A stretch of DNA of 64,000 bases from Adiantum capillus-veneris (GCA_014529385.2 CM043946.1:22453077-22517076); one strand, 5' to 3'; numbered from the stretch's first letter, positions 18,514 to 29,690 are shown. Numbers and translations are program-made. Notes: generated by a model not told the origin, from the letters alone.

Positions 18514-19246
18514 CTGTGTCATGTCATCAGTAAAATAGATATCATATTTCCCTTTGAAGTAAGGGAATGGATCCTTCAGCCAGACCATGTCAACATCATT
18601 GTATAACACCGAATAGCCTAGCTCGAGTATCTGAAGCAAATGTCTTGGTCTTCGAGAAGTAAAGTTGAAAAAGCCCTGCCAGCGTACAAACGATAAAGAA
18701 AATTCTAAAAATGGGATACAATGGTACTGAAATATCCATATACATCGGTCAAGTAAACATATAGTACCTGCATAGATCTTCTCTTGCAATGCAGATTAGT
18801 AATTTTACCTGTGATCCAAACTTGTGGGCTTGTTGTAGCGCAGGGGCCGGAGGTATGAGCACAGCATGGCCAGGCCATTTCTCATTTACAGCATACAATG
18901 TAGCATAATCCTCCGCTACAACTAGAACTCCATGCTGCCTATGATGTTTGGCAATGCTGGTGAGCCAGTTGATAAGAAAGGGCAGATATGGCTGGCTCAC
19001 GGCACACAAGATAACTGTGTTATTTCGTGCAACTGCACGCACAGCCTCAGGCAGGGTGTACGTATGCCACCTCTCCCTCTTCACAGAAAGCTGAGAGGAG
19101 GAATTCAGTAAGGCTGTCAAGGGAAAGATGAAGCCTAGAAGGAAGATGACCGAGACAAGCACGCTGAGGGTGCTAGAATAAGAGAACGGTGTTGATCTCT
19201 GGCTCTGTTGTTGAAAGGCGCCCACATGCGCTTGCTTGCGCAGCAT
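18514..19246 (-). pseudogene. GT77 nucleotide-diphospho-sugar transferase, 5' exons only (RGXT/MGP4-like)
   Basis: Two exons on the minus strand. Exon 1 is 19246-18809 (146 codons, ATG at 19246) and ends CAG|GTAAAA. Exon 2 is 18675-18514 (54 codons), preceded by acceptor GCTGGCAG and ending CAG|GTAACA; both introns are phase 0. Exon 1 codes for a short cytosolic tail, one hydrophobic signal-anchor (about residues 29-46) and the start of the lumenal domain (VILCAVSQPYLPFLINWL). Exon 2 holds FFNFTSRRPRHLLQILELGY and the donor-binding DxD in YNDVDMVWLKDPFPY. Plant relatives are Golgi alpha-1,3-xylosyltransferases acting on fucose in rhamnogalacturonan II. No later exon is visible; a Copia relic begins 450 bp downstream and a dispersed repeat starts 40 bp upstream. 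Frame and splice sites are intact, so I cannot exclude a live gene with a very long intron. Confidence 0.8.
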
Positions 19247-19283
19247 TGCTCTTCTGAAAGACGCACTTCAGATTTTCATCGCC

Positions 19284-19358
19284 GGATATACGGGATCTGG
19301 GCAGCTAGCTTGAGCTAAGCAAAGCCTTACTCAGGTGGTCATATATATATATATATGG
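19284..19358 (+). repeat. Dispersed repeat copy A, segment 1
   Basis: Matches 51632-51700 (GGGATCT-GGCAGC...TTGAGCTAA...GTGGTCATATATATAT). Interrupted at 19358 by a MITE. Confidence 0.8.
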
Positions 19359-19848
19359 GAAAATTACCAAATAACCCCTCTAATTTGTGGAAATTCCCAA
19401 ACTACCCCTCAAATTTCAAAAATTCCCAAAATGCCCTTGTATCTATTTTGGTCGGATTGTTCAAGATTTTCTGATGTTTAATCCTTTCTGACAATTTAGA
19501 TCTGTTTTTGAGTGCTTAGCATGTAATTTGTCACAAATTACCTCGCAAAAATAGTCGATTATGTTTAAAAATAATGAAGCGATTCATCTCCAAAGACTAC
19601 ATAACCAACTCAAATTCTAGCTTGAGCATCTTGTATAGATAGACAATCGGTCTTCTTATGAAAAGCTACAAAAAATACATCTTTGGAGAAATTTAATCTC
19701 CCGACCAGGGGTATTTTGGGAATTTTGGAAAAGTTGAAGGGCATTTTGGAAATTTATTACAAAATATTGGGGGTATTTTGGGAATTTTTGAAATTTGAGG
19801 GGTACTTTGAGAATTTCCACAAATTAGAGGGGTATTTTGGTAATTTTC
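19359..19848. mobile_element. MITE with long terminal inverted repeats
   Basis: About 490 bp. The left end GAAAATTACCAAATAACCCC matches the reverse complement of the right end, and the similarity continues inwards for about 80 bp, rich in AAATTCCCAAAATACCCC motifs. It is absent from the equivalent point of repeat copy B (about 51690-51700), where only (AT)n is present; a TA-type target inside the AT tract is likely. No coding capacity. The superfamily is not determined. Confidence 0.82.
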
Positions 19849-19864
19849 TCTCTCTCTCTCTCTC

Positions 19865-19918
<54 letters not shown>
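19849..19918. repeat. Compound (CT)n(TA)n(CA)n(TA)n microsatellite
   Basis: Four adjacent simple tracts at the right border of the MITE; the outer TA tract belongs to the original target. Confidence 0.9.
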
Positions 19919-19920
<2 letters not shown>

Positions 19921-20197
19921 CTCAAGGAAGTGAGGTTGTTTTGGCATGTATCTTTGGAAGTTGGACCTTGGCCAAGCTCGTAGTTGGAAAACCAATGTTG
20001 GATGCCAAGATACATCACATGCTCATAGTGGGTGCAAAGAGGGTATATAACTAGTATGGCCTGATAAAGCTACAGGCCATACAACGACAATGACACTCCC
20101 ATAAAACAGAAAATATCCAGTTTGCTTGTCTATTCAAGTATTCAATCAAGGGCGTGCTTCTTTCTTATCTAGAGTGTGGCAACATTGAATCACAACC
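19919..20197 (+). repeat. Dispersed repeat copy A, segment 2
   Basis: Aligns with 51701-51985: TTTTGGCATGTATCTTTG, GAGGGTATATAACTAGTATG and GAGTGTGGCAA blocks. Ends in CAACC, which is repeated at 21224-21228 on the far side of a 1 kb insertion. Confidence 0.8.
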
Positions 20198-20544
20198 ATA
20201 TGGCCATATGAAAGCACCTCCAATTTATTTATGTGAAGGGGCTATAACCTTGCCTTTGAACACATATGCCATGTGTTAGACAAAGTGACAATGAAACTTG
20301 TAATGCCATGTGGTTTGAATAATGGAGTGTGTGCTAGACTCAACAAGATAAGTTGGATGCTCATAGCAAATTTTCCTATCTTTTTTAACGCGAAGAGAAG
20401 GTGGTATTGTTAAATTATTCATTTCTTTTGAGCAGTCTAGCATTTAACACTTAAAAGCCTCTATCACCTATCTACACTATCAAAGTCAATGCGAGAAGTT
20501 GTATTAAACAAGTCTCTATGCTTGTGATTTGACTCAAAAAGTTG

Positions 20545-20546
<2 letters not shown>

Positions 20547-20631
<85 letters not shown>
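20547..20631. repeat. (CT)n microsatellite, 85 bp
   Basis: Uninterrupted CT dinucleotides. It sits directly upstream of the LINE RT fragment. Confidence 0.95.
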
Positions 20632-20633
<2 letters not shown>

Positions 20634-20636
20634 CCC

Positions 20637-20770
20637 CATTTGTGTGAAGCAAGGGTGCCCACTCTCTCCCACATTGTTTGGGATGTACATTGAGGAAATA
20701 GTAGCATACTGCTTCGAGCTAGGGGTGAACCTAGATCTAGCACGTACTCTTGTCCACCTTATGCATGCTT
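20637..20770 (+). pseudogene. LINE reverse-transcriptase fragment
   Basis: Codes for CVKQGCPLSPTLFGMYIEE, the RT motif that precedes the catalytic FADD/YADD block in plant LINEs, then decays. It is a different sequence from the LINE at 5-12 kb (which has SVRQGYPLAPFLF). Only about 40 residues are recognisable. Confidence 0.75.
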
Positions 20771-21228
20771 TATGTTGCCAATACTATTTCAAACTTTGGC
20801 TCTTGAGATGGCCTACAACAATACCTTTAAGAAAGTGTGCTTGGAAGTTACTATGATTGCTACCACAAGTCCCAGTCGAGGTCTCGGTTCCATGAAGCTA
20901 GAGGTAGCTTATTAGGTATGCAACCTTGGTGATGCTAAAATGTTGGTGCCACCTGTCTTCAATAGCCACTCCCATGTTATTTTATCAGAGCTAAGCTTAG
21001 AGTGTCACCCATATCGTTGGAGACCCTCTTCTAGACATAATATTCCGTGTTGAAGGAAAAGAGTTACCATAGGTTAGACTCCCCTACAAAGCTTTTGAGG
21101 CTTGCAAACAAATAGAAAAGGTAGATGTGAGCAGATCATGGTATGCCCAAGTGACATAGTGGTTTAGTGCACATGGCCAACGAGCTACGCAGTGGCTACC
21201 ATGTATCTAGTATGACCCTAACTCAACC

Positions 21229-21551
21229 TTAATTCACCTCCCACACTACGAGAGAAACCAAATGCATAGATAGGATGATTGACATCTCTACTTTTGAGAG
21301 ACTTGGATTACACCTACATTGCCTCTTCCAATAAAGATGCTATATTACAAAGACCAGCATTTGACTAGCCAAGAGGAAGAATTCATAAAGAGGCCATGCT
21401 ATAGAGATGTATGCATGCCACACTATGCCCCAAAAGCAATTTGAATGCATGCCACACAAGTGCCCTAGTAGCAATTGGACAGCTTCAAATATTGTCACAC
21501 AAATTAGAGATTGGATGAGTTGCATGCATTCTAGACCTAAGAGGACTTGTA
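21229..21551 (+). repeat. Dispersed repeat copy A, segment 3
   Basis: Aligns with 51986-52264 (ACACTACGAGAGAAA, CATTGCCTCTTC-AATAAAGATG, CACAAGTGCCCTAGTAGCAA, AGAGGACTTGTA). Broken at 21551 by the plus-strand Copia and resumed at 37361. Confidence 0.85.
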
Positions 21552-21762
21552 TGTTACCATATACATGTGGTAGTGAACACACTAGGACCGACGGGGCATT
21601 TTTTCGCTCTTTAGGAGGTTTTTTCCCTCATGCATTGTATATACTCCCATCACTCTAGGGCTAACTATCTTTCCATTGCACACTAAGTAATACACTCTCT
21701 GTTGTGTGCCTTGAGATTCCTTCATCTTCTCCATGTGTTTTCCTGCAACCCTAATTCCAACA
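21552..21762 (+). repeat. 5' LTR of plus-strand Copia
   Basis: 211 bp. It lacks a 10-bp ACGTGTGTGA segment found in the 3' LTR and an 8-bp AAGCTGTG segment near its end. Confidence 0.9.
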
Positions 21763-21764
21763 AT

Positions 21765-21775
21765 TGGTATCAGAG
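21765..21775 (+). other. Primer-binding site of plus-strand Copia
   Basis: TGGTATCAGAG, two bases after the LTR; initiator-Met tRNA type. Confidence 0.85.
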
Positions 21776-22125
21776 TAGGTTGCGTCCTCCCGGGCTTAGT
21801 CGCCAGCAACTCCAGCACACACTTGCTCATTTTCTTCGATTTCAGTGAGCTTTGGCGAGCGTTCGAACGTCGACAAAAATTTTGGGTAAGCTCGCAGAGC
21901 TTAGTCTGCTTAGGTTTCTGATTCGGGCTCATTTCGGCCTTCGTTTCTACTACAATCAGGTCTGCACAGGCAATTTTGTCATTTTGTGCAGGATTTTTGT
22001 CAGTGCCAAATACTGCATAACAGGTTCCATACAGTCTATTGTTGGTTGTGTTATATAGCACATGCTAGTCCCACTCAGTTTCTCCTCATTTTGGGCAGTT
22101 TTCACATCAGGCACAGACATTTTCC

Positions 22126-24506
22126 ATGGCTGACAACAACACAGATGTGTTTAAGATGTTTGTTTCTGAGGAAAGATTGGATGGGGACAATTACCCTATG
22201 TGGGCTTACATGATGCAACATGTTCTTGTGTCAAAAGGCGTCTGGAATATTGTGCAGGGCATTGATGTAAGTCCTGATTCTAAGGATGTAGGTGATGTTG
22301 AGGATGTGGCAGGTCTTGCTGCAAGGATTGCTGCTATTAGAGTTGTTTTGCCTACGGGAGAACAAGCTCGTAGGGATGTAAAGGATGCGTAGGCTCATGC
22401 ATTGATTGCGTTGTCTGTGAAGCGCACCATTACTCCTCACATTCGTTCAGTGAAATCTGCAAAACATGCTTGGGATATTCTGACTGGTCTTTATGCAAGT
22501 TGCTGCGTAAAGAGATGGAGTTGAAGATTATGCATGAGGAAGATGATATGGACACTTTCTTTGTTGGTGTCAAGGATATCAATGCACAACTTATGTTTGC
22601 AGGTGAAGTCATTTCAGACAGTTCCCTTGTGCAGACTGTTCTTGATGCCTTGCCAGATTCCTACCAGACTTTTGCAGGTACTTGGAGACTCATCACCTAA
22701 GGAAAACCTGAAGTTGTCAAGTTTGATGCATTGTGCACATTGCTGTTACAAGAGTCACTTTCTAGAAAAAAATAGGACTAGACAACGTGCAGTTGAACAT
22801 GCTTTTATTGCTTCTCAAAGAAAGGGTGGTAACAACAATGCAACCACTTCTTATGGTTCTTTTGCGAGTGGAAAATCACATGTTCCTAATGCTTCTATTG
22901 GCAACAATTCGTCTGGAAATTTTGGTGATAAGGGCAAAAAGAAGATGTGTTGCCATTATTGTAAATCTAATGATCACTTGATCAAGCAGTCCTAAGTTGA
23001 AGGCCAAAGAGGCTAAGAAGAAAGAGGGTGGTTCCACTACAAATGCTAGTTCCATTACAAATGCAGTCATTGTTGAGACTTCTGTGAAAGGAGACTGTGA
23101 TACTGATGTTGATGCAGAATGGGCTTTTAGTGTAGAGTGCACTTACAATCATGTTGTCCATGATGCATGCATGTCAGTCTCACTGCAGATTCACATGTGT
23201 GGTATTTCGACAGTGGTGCTACAAAGCACATTACCTCACATCGTGAATTGTACACCTCTCTCGAGCGTGTCCCTCATGGGAATTCAGTCACTTGTGCCAA
23301 CAATGCCTCTTATCCGGTTCAGGGAGTTGAAAAGATTGTGCTTACTGCTGCAAATGATAGTTCTTTCACACTTGTTGATGCACTTTATGTACCTGGGATC
23401 AAGAAGAATCTCTTGTCTGTATCTGCACTTGCTAGACTTGGACTTGTAGTCAAATTTATGGATGACAAATGTACAGTTCATGACCTCAATTTTGGTTATG
23501 AAATTGTTGCATCGGGGCTTTTGTGCCGTGTGCTATATAAGCTCACTTTGTATGACAAGTGTGGACAAAATTTTGCAAATGCAGTTGCAGATTCAAGGGC
23601 TATTTCAGATGCAAAACTTTGGCATGCACGTTTTGGTCATTTGAATTTTGCTAGTTTGCTGCGTTTGCAAAAAACTGATATGGTTGCTTCTTTCCCGCCT
23701 CTTGAAGCACCTATCAAACATGTTTGTAAAGGCTGTATTTTGGGTAAGATGCAGCGTTCGAAGTTTCCAAAGGATGGTTCAATTAGGGCCGCATGTAGGT
23801 TGCAGCTTGTGCATAGTGATGTTTGTGGACCCATGCAAACTCCATCCTTGGGCAATTACCTATACTTCGTGACTTTCATTGATGATTACTCTAGGCATGC
23901 ATGGGTATTTCCGCTTAAAGCGAAGTCCGAAGTTTTTATGTGCTTCAAACAATTTCTGGCTATGGCTGAAAATGTCTCGAAATGTACTATGGGCACGCTC
24001 CGTTCCGATCGAGGGGGGGAGGATATGTCTCATGAATTTAATGCATTTCTGGCTAGTCGTGGGATAAAACACCAATGTACAGTGCCTTATACGCCTCAGC
24101 ATAATGGTGTTGCTGAGAGGAAAAGCAAGTCACTTACGGAAATGGCACGATGTATGGTCAAAAGTCAAGCTTTGCCGCATTCTTTTTGGCTTGAGGCCAT
24201 CTTGTGTGCCACTTATGTACTGAACAGGTGTCCTACGAAAGCTTTGCAGTCTATCACTCCATATGAAGCATGGCATAATAGAAAGCCTTCTATTGAGCAC
24301 ATGCGGGTTTTTGGTTATTTGGCATATGCTTTGGTGCCACCACAAACACAACGCAGAAAATTGGATGATAAGGCTGTCAAATGTATTTTTGTTGGTTATA
24401 GTGTTGAAAGCAAAGGTTACAGGTTCTATCATCCGCAAACAAAGCGTATTCACGGGATGTAGTGTTTGTGGAAGATTCTGTTCACCCCTTGCTGTCATGT
24501 AGTAGG
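22126..24506 (+). pseudogene. Copia gag, protease and integrase (plus element)
   Basis: Begins MADNNTDVFKMFVSEERLDG. Gag motifs: NYPMWAYMMQHVLVSKGVWN, EEDDMDTFFVGVKDINAQL, LVQTVLDALPDSYQTFAG. The knuckle CHYCKSNDHLIKQS has lost its last Cys through a local frameshift. Protease: VWYFDSGATKHITSH with Asp at about 23209. GAG-pre-integrase: LWHARFGHLNFASLLRLQK and CKGCILGKM. Integrase core: LVHSDVCGPM, TLRSDRGGEDM, NGVAERKSKSL, giving all three DDE positions. Lesions compared with the minus relative: CAG to TAG at 22390, a 22-bp deletion near 22500, CAA to TAA near 22698. The segment from 23167 is open to 24462. Ends at the foreign block. Confidence 0.88.
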
Positions 24507-26154
24507 ATCAGCGATCGGAGTTCCGGTCACCAAGATATTAGCCGTTAAAGATTCACCGGGGGCCGGCTCCGTACCAGTTCGGTCCGCTCGGTCAAAGTAC
24601 CATCTGGGAATTTTATAGCCTTGGCAGGGTTCGAGGATAAGTGCTCGAGGAGAATCTTGTTCAGAGTGTCATCACTCGTAGTGCATTGAAAGAGGGGTAT
24701 GTTGATGGATCTATGCTTGGCACTATCAGGGTCGAGATGTATATATTTGATAATGCTTTGATTGAAGGAATATACAAAGTAATGGATATTGGAGAAATAT
24801 ATTGTGCCGAAAAACTCACTCGCATGTTTCTTTTGTGAGCTCACTTAAAGACTGTGCTAAGAACAAGTGGGTTACTTGAAAATGACACATATTCAGCCGA
24901 TGCTTTACTCAGTATGTATGCCGACCGTGGTGCTTGGCGATGCTTTAGTGGCATGTATGTGCGATGTGGTGCCCACTATGAAGTTTAAGGGCCATCCGAT
25001 GAGGAAATATGGCTGCCCATACTCACATGGCTAATGGCCACCCACATGAGCCATAAATGGTGTCCGCCCGTCGATTAAGTGGCCGCCCAAATAACTGAGG
25101 TCTTGAGTGTGAATGTGGAAAACGAAAAAGAAAAGAAAAGATAAGCAAGGCGAGCTGAGCCGTAGCGGCAGCGAAGACAGCAGTGCTTTCGCTCGCGCCG
25201 GCAAGTAGGATGCTCGGATGGACCCGCCACAGAGACGAAGAATGCTCATGGCCTCCTCGCGCTCCAGTTCGGCCCTATTTGCACCGGATTTGGTGAAGGT
25301 CGATTCCGTCGCTTGCCACGTCATCAAATAAGGTCACGCCCACGTCAATGACGCCGGGCGCCACTGCGGGGGGGGGGCATGCTAATAAGCCTTTTGCATG
25401 AGCGGATATAGCAAGCAAAAACGGAGGTGGGAATTACAAGCCTCTTTTGCTTGTTGAGGCAAGGAATCTAGATTGAGAAGGAGAGTGTCAAGGCAGTCAA
25501 GCAAGGTCGAGAAGAAGCTTGTCGAAGCAAGCAAGTTGAGAAGCGGGAGAGGGCAAGAGCATGTAAGGCAAGTCTCGGCAAGGGAAAGGATGCTTGGCAA
25601 GAGCAGATAAGCAGATTTCGGCAAGATAAGGTACTCAAGAAAAAGAGAGTCAGAGCACCAAAGGCGATCAGAGCAAATGGATTACAGGAGACGTAAAAAT
25701 TCATAAATGGCAGATAAGTAAGTGCAAGCGCACAAAGCAGGAAATTGCAAGATAATTGATAATAATTGAGGCTTGATGATTGAGGCAGTGAACTGACTTG
25801 AAGCTTGCAGAATCTAATGGAACTTGAAGCAGATAAAGCGACAAGAGATAATTACCATCACCGTCATCAACTAGAGATTGATTTAGCATTTTGTTAAGTC
25901 CGGTGTCGTTAATGGCCCGGTTAATCCTGTAAACGAGAGCTTAAACTCCTAGTTATCAGATGATCCGAGTGACGATGCTGCTAACAGCCCGCCTTGGCTA
26001 AGAATTAAGTTTTACTCAAAGCTTTAATCAATTAATTGATGATTACAGTGATTTCCAGATTCAGTTGCATCTGTTGTTCTTGTTCTCTCTCTTTCACACC
26101 TCCTACAGCCAGAGGCCCGCCGGCGCCTGCCCGGCTCACGTAGCGAACACATAT
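24507..26154. other. Foreign block, left part, unassigned
   Basis: Copia homology stops near 24506 (CATGTAGTAG). What follows to 26154 has no domain I recognise. A segment near 25890-26060 (AAGTCCGGTGTCGTTAATGG, then AATTAATTGATG) is loosely similar to 54295-54400 (AAGTCTGGGGTCGCTAATTT), which also lies beyond the 3' coding end of a minus-strand Gypsy element. Gypsy 3' non-coding sequence is therefore plausible for that part. Confidence 0.35.
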
Positions 26155-28720
26155 CCCCCTACACCGCATCCACTCTCGGCCGTCTTGAGAGTGCATCGGC
26201 TACTTGATTATGCTTGCTAGCAATGTGAGCAATATGAAAATGAAATTGCGAAAGGGAATTTGCCCACCTCATTTGTTTGTCGGAGAGCTTGGTCTACGCC
26301 ATGAAGTACTTAAGACTTTGGTGATCCGTCCACAGAATGAAAGGAGTACCCAATAAATAGTGCTTCCATGAGTCTAAGGCATTTAGACTCCTACGAGGAG
26401 TTCCTTTTCATATATGCCTAGAGTTGCTCAATAGGGTCGAGCCTTCGACTTTCATAGCCTATGGCGTGCCCTTCTTGGAGCAAGACAACTCCTAGGCAAT
26501 CACCACAAGCATCACATTGGACCTCAAATGGCTTTGAGAGATCCGGTAGTGTAAGCACAGATTGAGAGATAAGCTTTTCAAAAGCATTGTTCTCCTTGGC
26601 AGACCATGTATACCTAACGTTTTTCTTTGTTAGGTCATGTAATGGTCGTGCGATTTGTGAGAACTTTTCTATGAAGCATCTATAGTATGCACACATACCT
26701 ATGAAGCTTCTTAATTCATAAAGATCCCTGGTTTAGGCCATCCTTTTATTACCTCTAACTTTGATGGATCCATTTGGATGCCGTCTTGAGAGATAATGTG
26801 ACCTAAATAATGAATCTCTTGCAAGAAAATTTCACTTTTCCTTCGATTAACAAAAAGTTTATTCTCTCTTAGAACTTGAAATATTACCTGGAGGTGTTGC
26901 TTGTGTTCATCTAGTGAATTAGAGTAGATGATAATATCATCAAAGAACACTCCAATAAAGGTTCAGTGAGGCCTGAATAGCTTCTCCATCAAGCGGTTGA
27001 ATGTGGCTGGTGCATTGGTCAAGCCAAAAGGCATGACAATATATTCGTAAAGACCAAACGTAGTGCAAAATGCGGTCTTTACAATGTCTTGATCAACTAT
27101 CCTTATTTGATGATAGCCACTTTTTAGGTAAATCGTACTGAAGTAGGTGGACCCTTGTAGCTTATCAAATAGGTCTTCTACCCGTGGAACGGGAACCTAT
27201 TCTTGATAGTGATCCTATTTAGTGCTCCATAGTCGACACACATAAAATATGTGCCGTCTTTCTTTTGCACTAATAGCACAGGTGAGAAAAATGGAGCTGA
27301 GCTAGGCCAAACCATGCCCTTCTCAACTAACTCATGCACTTGCCGCATAATCTCCTCTTGTTGAGCTTGAGAAACTCTATAAGGAGGTTTATTAGGCGGT
27401 GAACTTCCTAGAAGAAGTTCAATTGCATGGTCATCATTGTTTAGAAGGTAGTTCACAAGGGATGTCGTCAATAAAGACATCTTGAAACCCCTTGAGAAAA
27501 TTGAATAACTCTAATTCCTTGTGATTGTTTATATTTTCTTTTGCTAAAGCATTGGGTTCATTTTGAGAATATTTAACAAAAATCATGCACGGAAATAGAG
27601 CTCTTTATTGACTTATTGAAAGCTTGCGTATGTACAATGGGTATGGTGTTACCCATTTCCTTAGCATCTATGCACATATCTTTTTCCATGAACCTAAAGT
27701 AGATTCTCCTTTCAGGGAATTTAACATTGGCAGCCATGAGATCAAACCATGGTGCCCCTAGGATTACATCCTCGTGCTTGAGATGAGAGATAAAGAAGTC
27801 CTCTTTGTCCACATAGCTTTGGACATGGAGCCTCAATTTCCCGATTAAGGGAGTGACTAAAGCTTCTTGCCCCTTGAAAGCACCATCTGCGGGTAGGACA
27901 TCTCCCATCTCGTAAGTTTGTATGGCTAGCTTGGTGGCCAACTCTGTGGATATGAAATTGTGAGTAGAACCATGTTCAAAGAGAATAAAAGCATCATGTT
28001 CTCTTACCTTTTCTCAAGCATAGCATAGAGGAGATCCTTTGTGGTGAGTTTCCTCCTCTTGGATTTCGACCAAGGTAGCTCTAGGAGTCTCATGGCGGGT
28101 GTTCTTTTGGGGACAAGCACGGTACGCATGCCCTTGCTCACCGCACTTGAAACATCAGTTATCCTTGCGATAATGCTCAAGCTCTTCAGGAGAGAGTTTT
28201 TTTTTGCCTTTGTAAACTCCCTTCTCCTTAGCTTTGTGGGAATTGCCCTTAGGAGACTTTTGGACATTGTCCTTCCCCTTAGGCTCATTGGAACCCTTGC
28301 TTAGAATTTCTCTTAGCCCCTATTTGGAAATTGATTTGAGAAGCCACCATAGTATGGTCTATAACCGCCGATATGGTGCATGGCCTTTGGGAGTTGACAT
28401 ACTCCGCCATTTCTTTAGTTAAGCCCGCACAAAATTGTTGTTTTTGCTCTCCAAAATCCATCTGTTTGAAGACAGTGGCTTTAAGATGTAAATCCCAAAA
28501 CTTGTCGACATATTTGTGAATGGATTCATAGGGAGAGAGCTTCAAGCTTCACCATTCGGTGAGTACTTTGTCTTTGGCATTGGTGGTCAAAACTCCTTCA
28601 AAATCGAAGCTCTTAAACCTTTCCATGTTCGTGGAGCTTCACCGTTGGCCCGTAGGCTAGACCACCATTGCCTGGAGGACTTTTGAAAGTGCATAGCTAC
28701 ATGGCGTAGCTTAGAGGACT
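26155..28720 (-). pseudogene. Gypsy gag-pol relic (minus strand)
   Basis: Reading from 28720 leftwards: Gag capsid (KLRHVAMHFQKSSRQWWSSL, KLSPYESIHKYVDKFWDLHL), knuckle CFKCGEQGHAYRAC (28113-28154), protease with LFEHGSTHNFIS near 27960, and RT ([51 protein letters not shown]). RNase H follows with AIGYESRRLDPIEQL and ends near ADALSRRPRVDAV at 26155. The protease active site reads Glu where Asp is expected (LFDHG to LFEHG). Many stops; no integrase, LTR or PBS. The gag end is cut by the CACTA terminus at 28721. A different family from the other Gypsy elements here. Confidence 0.85.
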
Positions 28721-28910
28721 CACTACAAAAGGTACTTAATATTAGCGACACTCGCAGTGCGACGCTCAAATGTGAAAACCCACGGCGTCCCTATAGGCGT
28801 CACTATGGGCGTCGCTATACTTAGCGACGCCCATAGCAACGCCGACAAGGGTAAAAAATTAACCGAGAGCGTCCGAAAACTCAGATCTCAGATCTGAGTT
28901 TTTGGCGCGT
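28721..28910 (+). mobile_element. CACTA (En/Spm-type) transposon terminus
   Basis: Starts CACTACAAAAGG, the characteristic CACTA terminal repeat, followed by clustered GGCGTC/GACGC motifs as in CACTA subterminal arrays. A perfect 15-bp inverted repeat (CTATGGGCGTCGCTA at 28803-28817 and its complement at 28822-28836, 4-base loop) and a 13-bp palindrome (28876-28888 / 28890-28902) lie here. No matching right terminus (TTTTGTAGTG) was found in the window and no transposase is visible, so this is one end of a truncated or rearranged element. Confidence 0.7.
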
Positions 28911-28939
28911 GCTCAAGCAAGAAAAGGTAACCCGCGCTC

Positions 28940-29265
28940 TCCCTCTCTCTCTCTCTTTCTTCTCCCCACACACACACACACAAACAAGGAGAGGAAGGAG
29001 ACCCAGGTATGCTCCTTCCCTCTCCTCACTCTCATGTTCCCTTCCCCTCTTTCTCTCTCCCTCACACACACACATACACACACACATTATGTTTTTGAGA
29101 GAGAGAGAGAGAGAGAGAGAGAGCACATGCATAAACAAAAAACGCACACACATGCATAAACAAAGAATGCATACACGCACATTGAGAGAGGAAAAGACAG
29201 AGAGAGAGAGAGAGAGAGATAAAACAAAGAGAGAGAGAGAGAAGAAGAAGAAGAAGAAGACAGTC
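28940..29265. repeat. Simple-sequence cluster (CT/CA/GA)
   Basis: Successive (CT)n, (CA)n and (GA)n tracts with CACATGCATAAACA(A) repeats between them. The arginine/glutamate- or serine/leucine-rich frames here are repeat translations, not genes. Confidence 0.85.
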
Positions 29266-29690
29266 TTAACGTCAAAGGAAACTATCCCAAGAGACCTTAA
29301 AGATCTAGTCGATGAGGAGTTGAACTCAAGACCTATTATTCAAGAGGGAAATGGCATAATCAGTCTACCACACTTGGGTGATAGAAAGATTATACCATTT
29401 TCCTCCTTTTATTGGCGTGCACACACACCCACACACTCACACCCGAGAAGAAGAGAGTTTACTTTAACGTCGTAGGAAACTAATTTAAGAGACCTTAAAG
29501 ATCTAGCCGATGAGGAGTTGAACTCAAGACTTGTTATTCAAGAGGAAAATGGCATAACCAATCTATCACACTTGGGTGATAGAAAGGTTATACCATTTTC
29601 CTCTTTTTATTGGCACACACACACGAGAAGAAGAGAGTTTTAACGTCGTAGGAAACCATCCCAAGAGACGTTAAAGATTAGGTTAGATGT
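29266..29690 (-). repeat. Tandem tRNA-like (SINE-type) repeat
   Basis: Two units of about 198 and 176 bp (starting 29266 and 29464) and a stub from 29640. On the minus strand each has a B-box-like GAGTTCAACTCC (29316-29327 in unit 1, 29514-29525 in unit 2) about 35 bp after an A-box-like GTGTGGTAGACTGA (29361-29374 in unit 1). This is the arrangement of a tRNA-derived RNA polymerase III promoter. The rest does not fold as a clear tRNA by eye. A SINE head is my inference; decayed tRNA is the alternative. Confidence 0.5.

Larger units (their letters stand above)
20198..21228. mobile_element. 1.03 kb insertion in copy A, type unknown
   Basis: Absent from copy B, where ACAACC is followed directly by TTAATTCACCTCC. 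CAACC at both ends (20193-20197, 21224-21228) could be a 5-bp target duplication. Contains an 85-bp (CT)n and a LINE RT scrap; no terminal repeats recognised. Confidence 0.55.

Noticed and set aside
20464-20743. Arg-Glu and Ser-Leu repeat frames at (CT)n tracts (also at 4068-4371, 28881-29275, 30108-30238, 53191-53780)
   Set aside because: Translations of dinucleotide repeats with no flanking domain.
24545-24844. Minus-strand 99-codon frame with LLEHLSSNPAKAIKFPDGTL
   Set aside because: No family recognised and no support from neighbours; kept only as unassigned sequence.
29266-29690. CRISPR-like array
   Set aside because: Units are nearly 200 bp, not short repeats with unique spacers, and the genome is plant-like.
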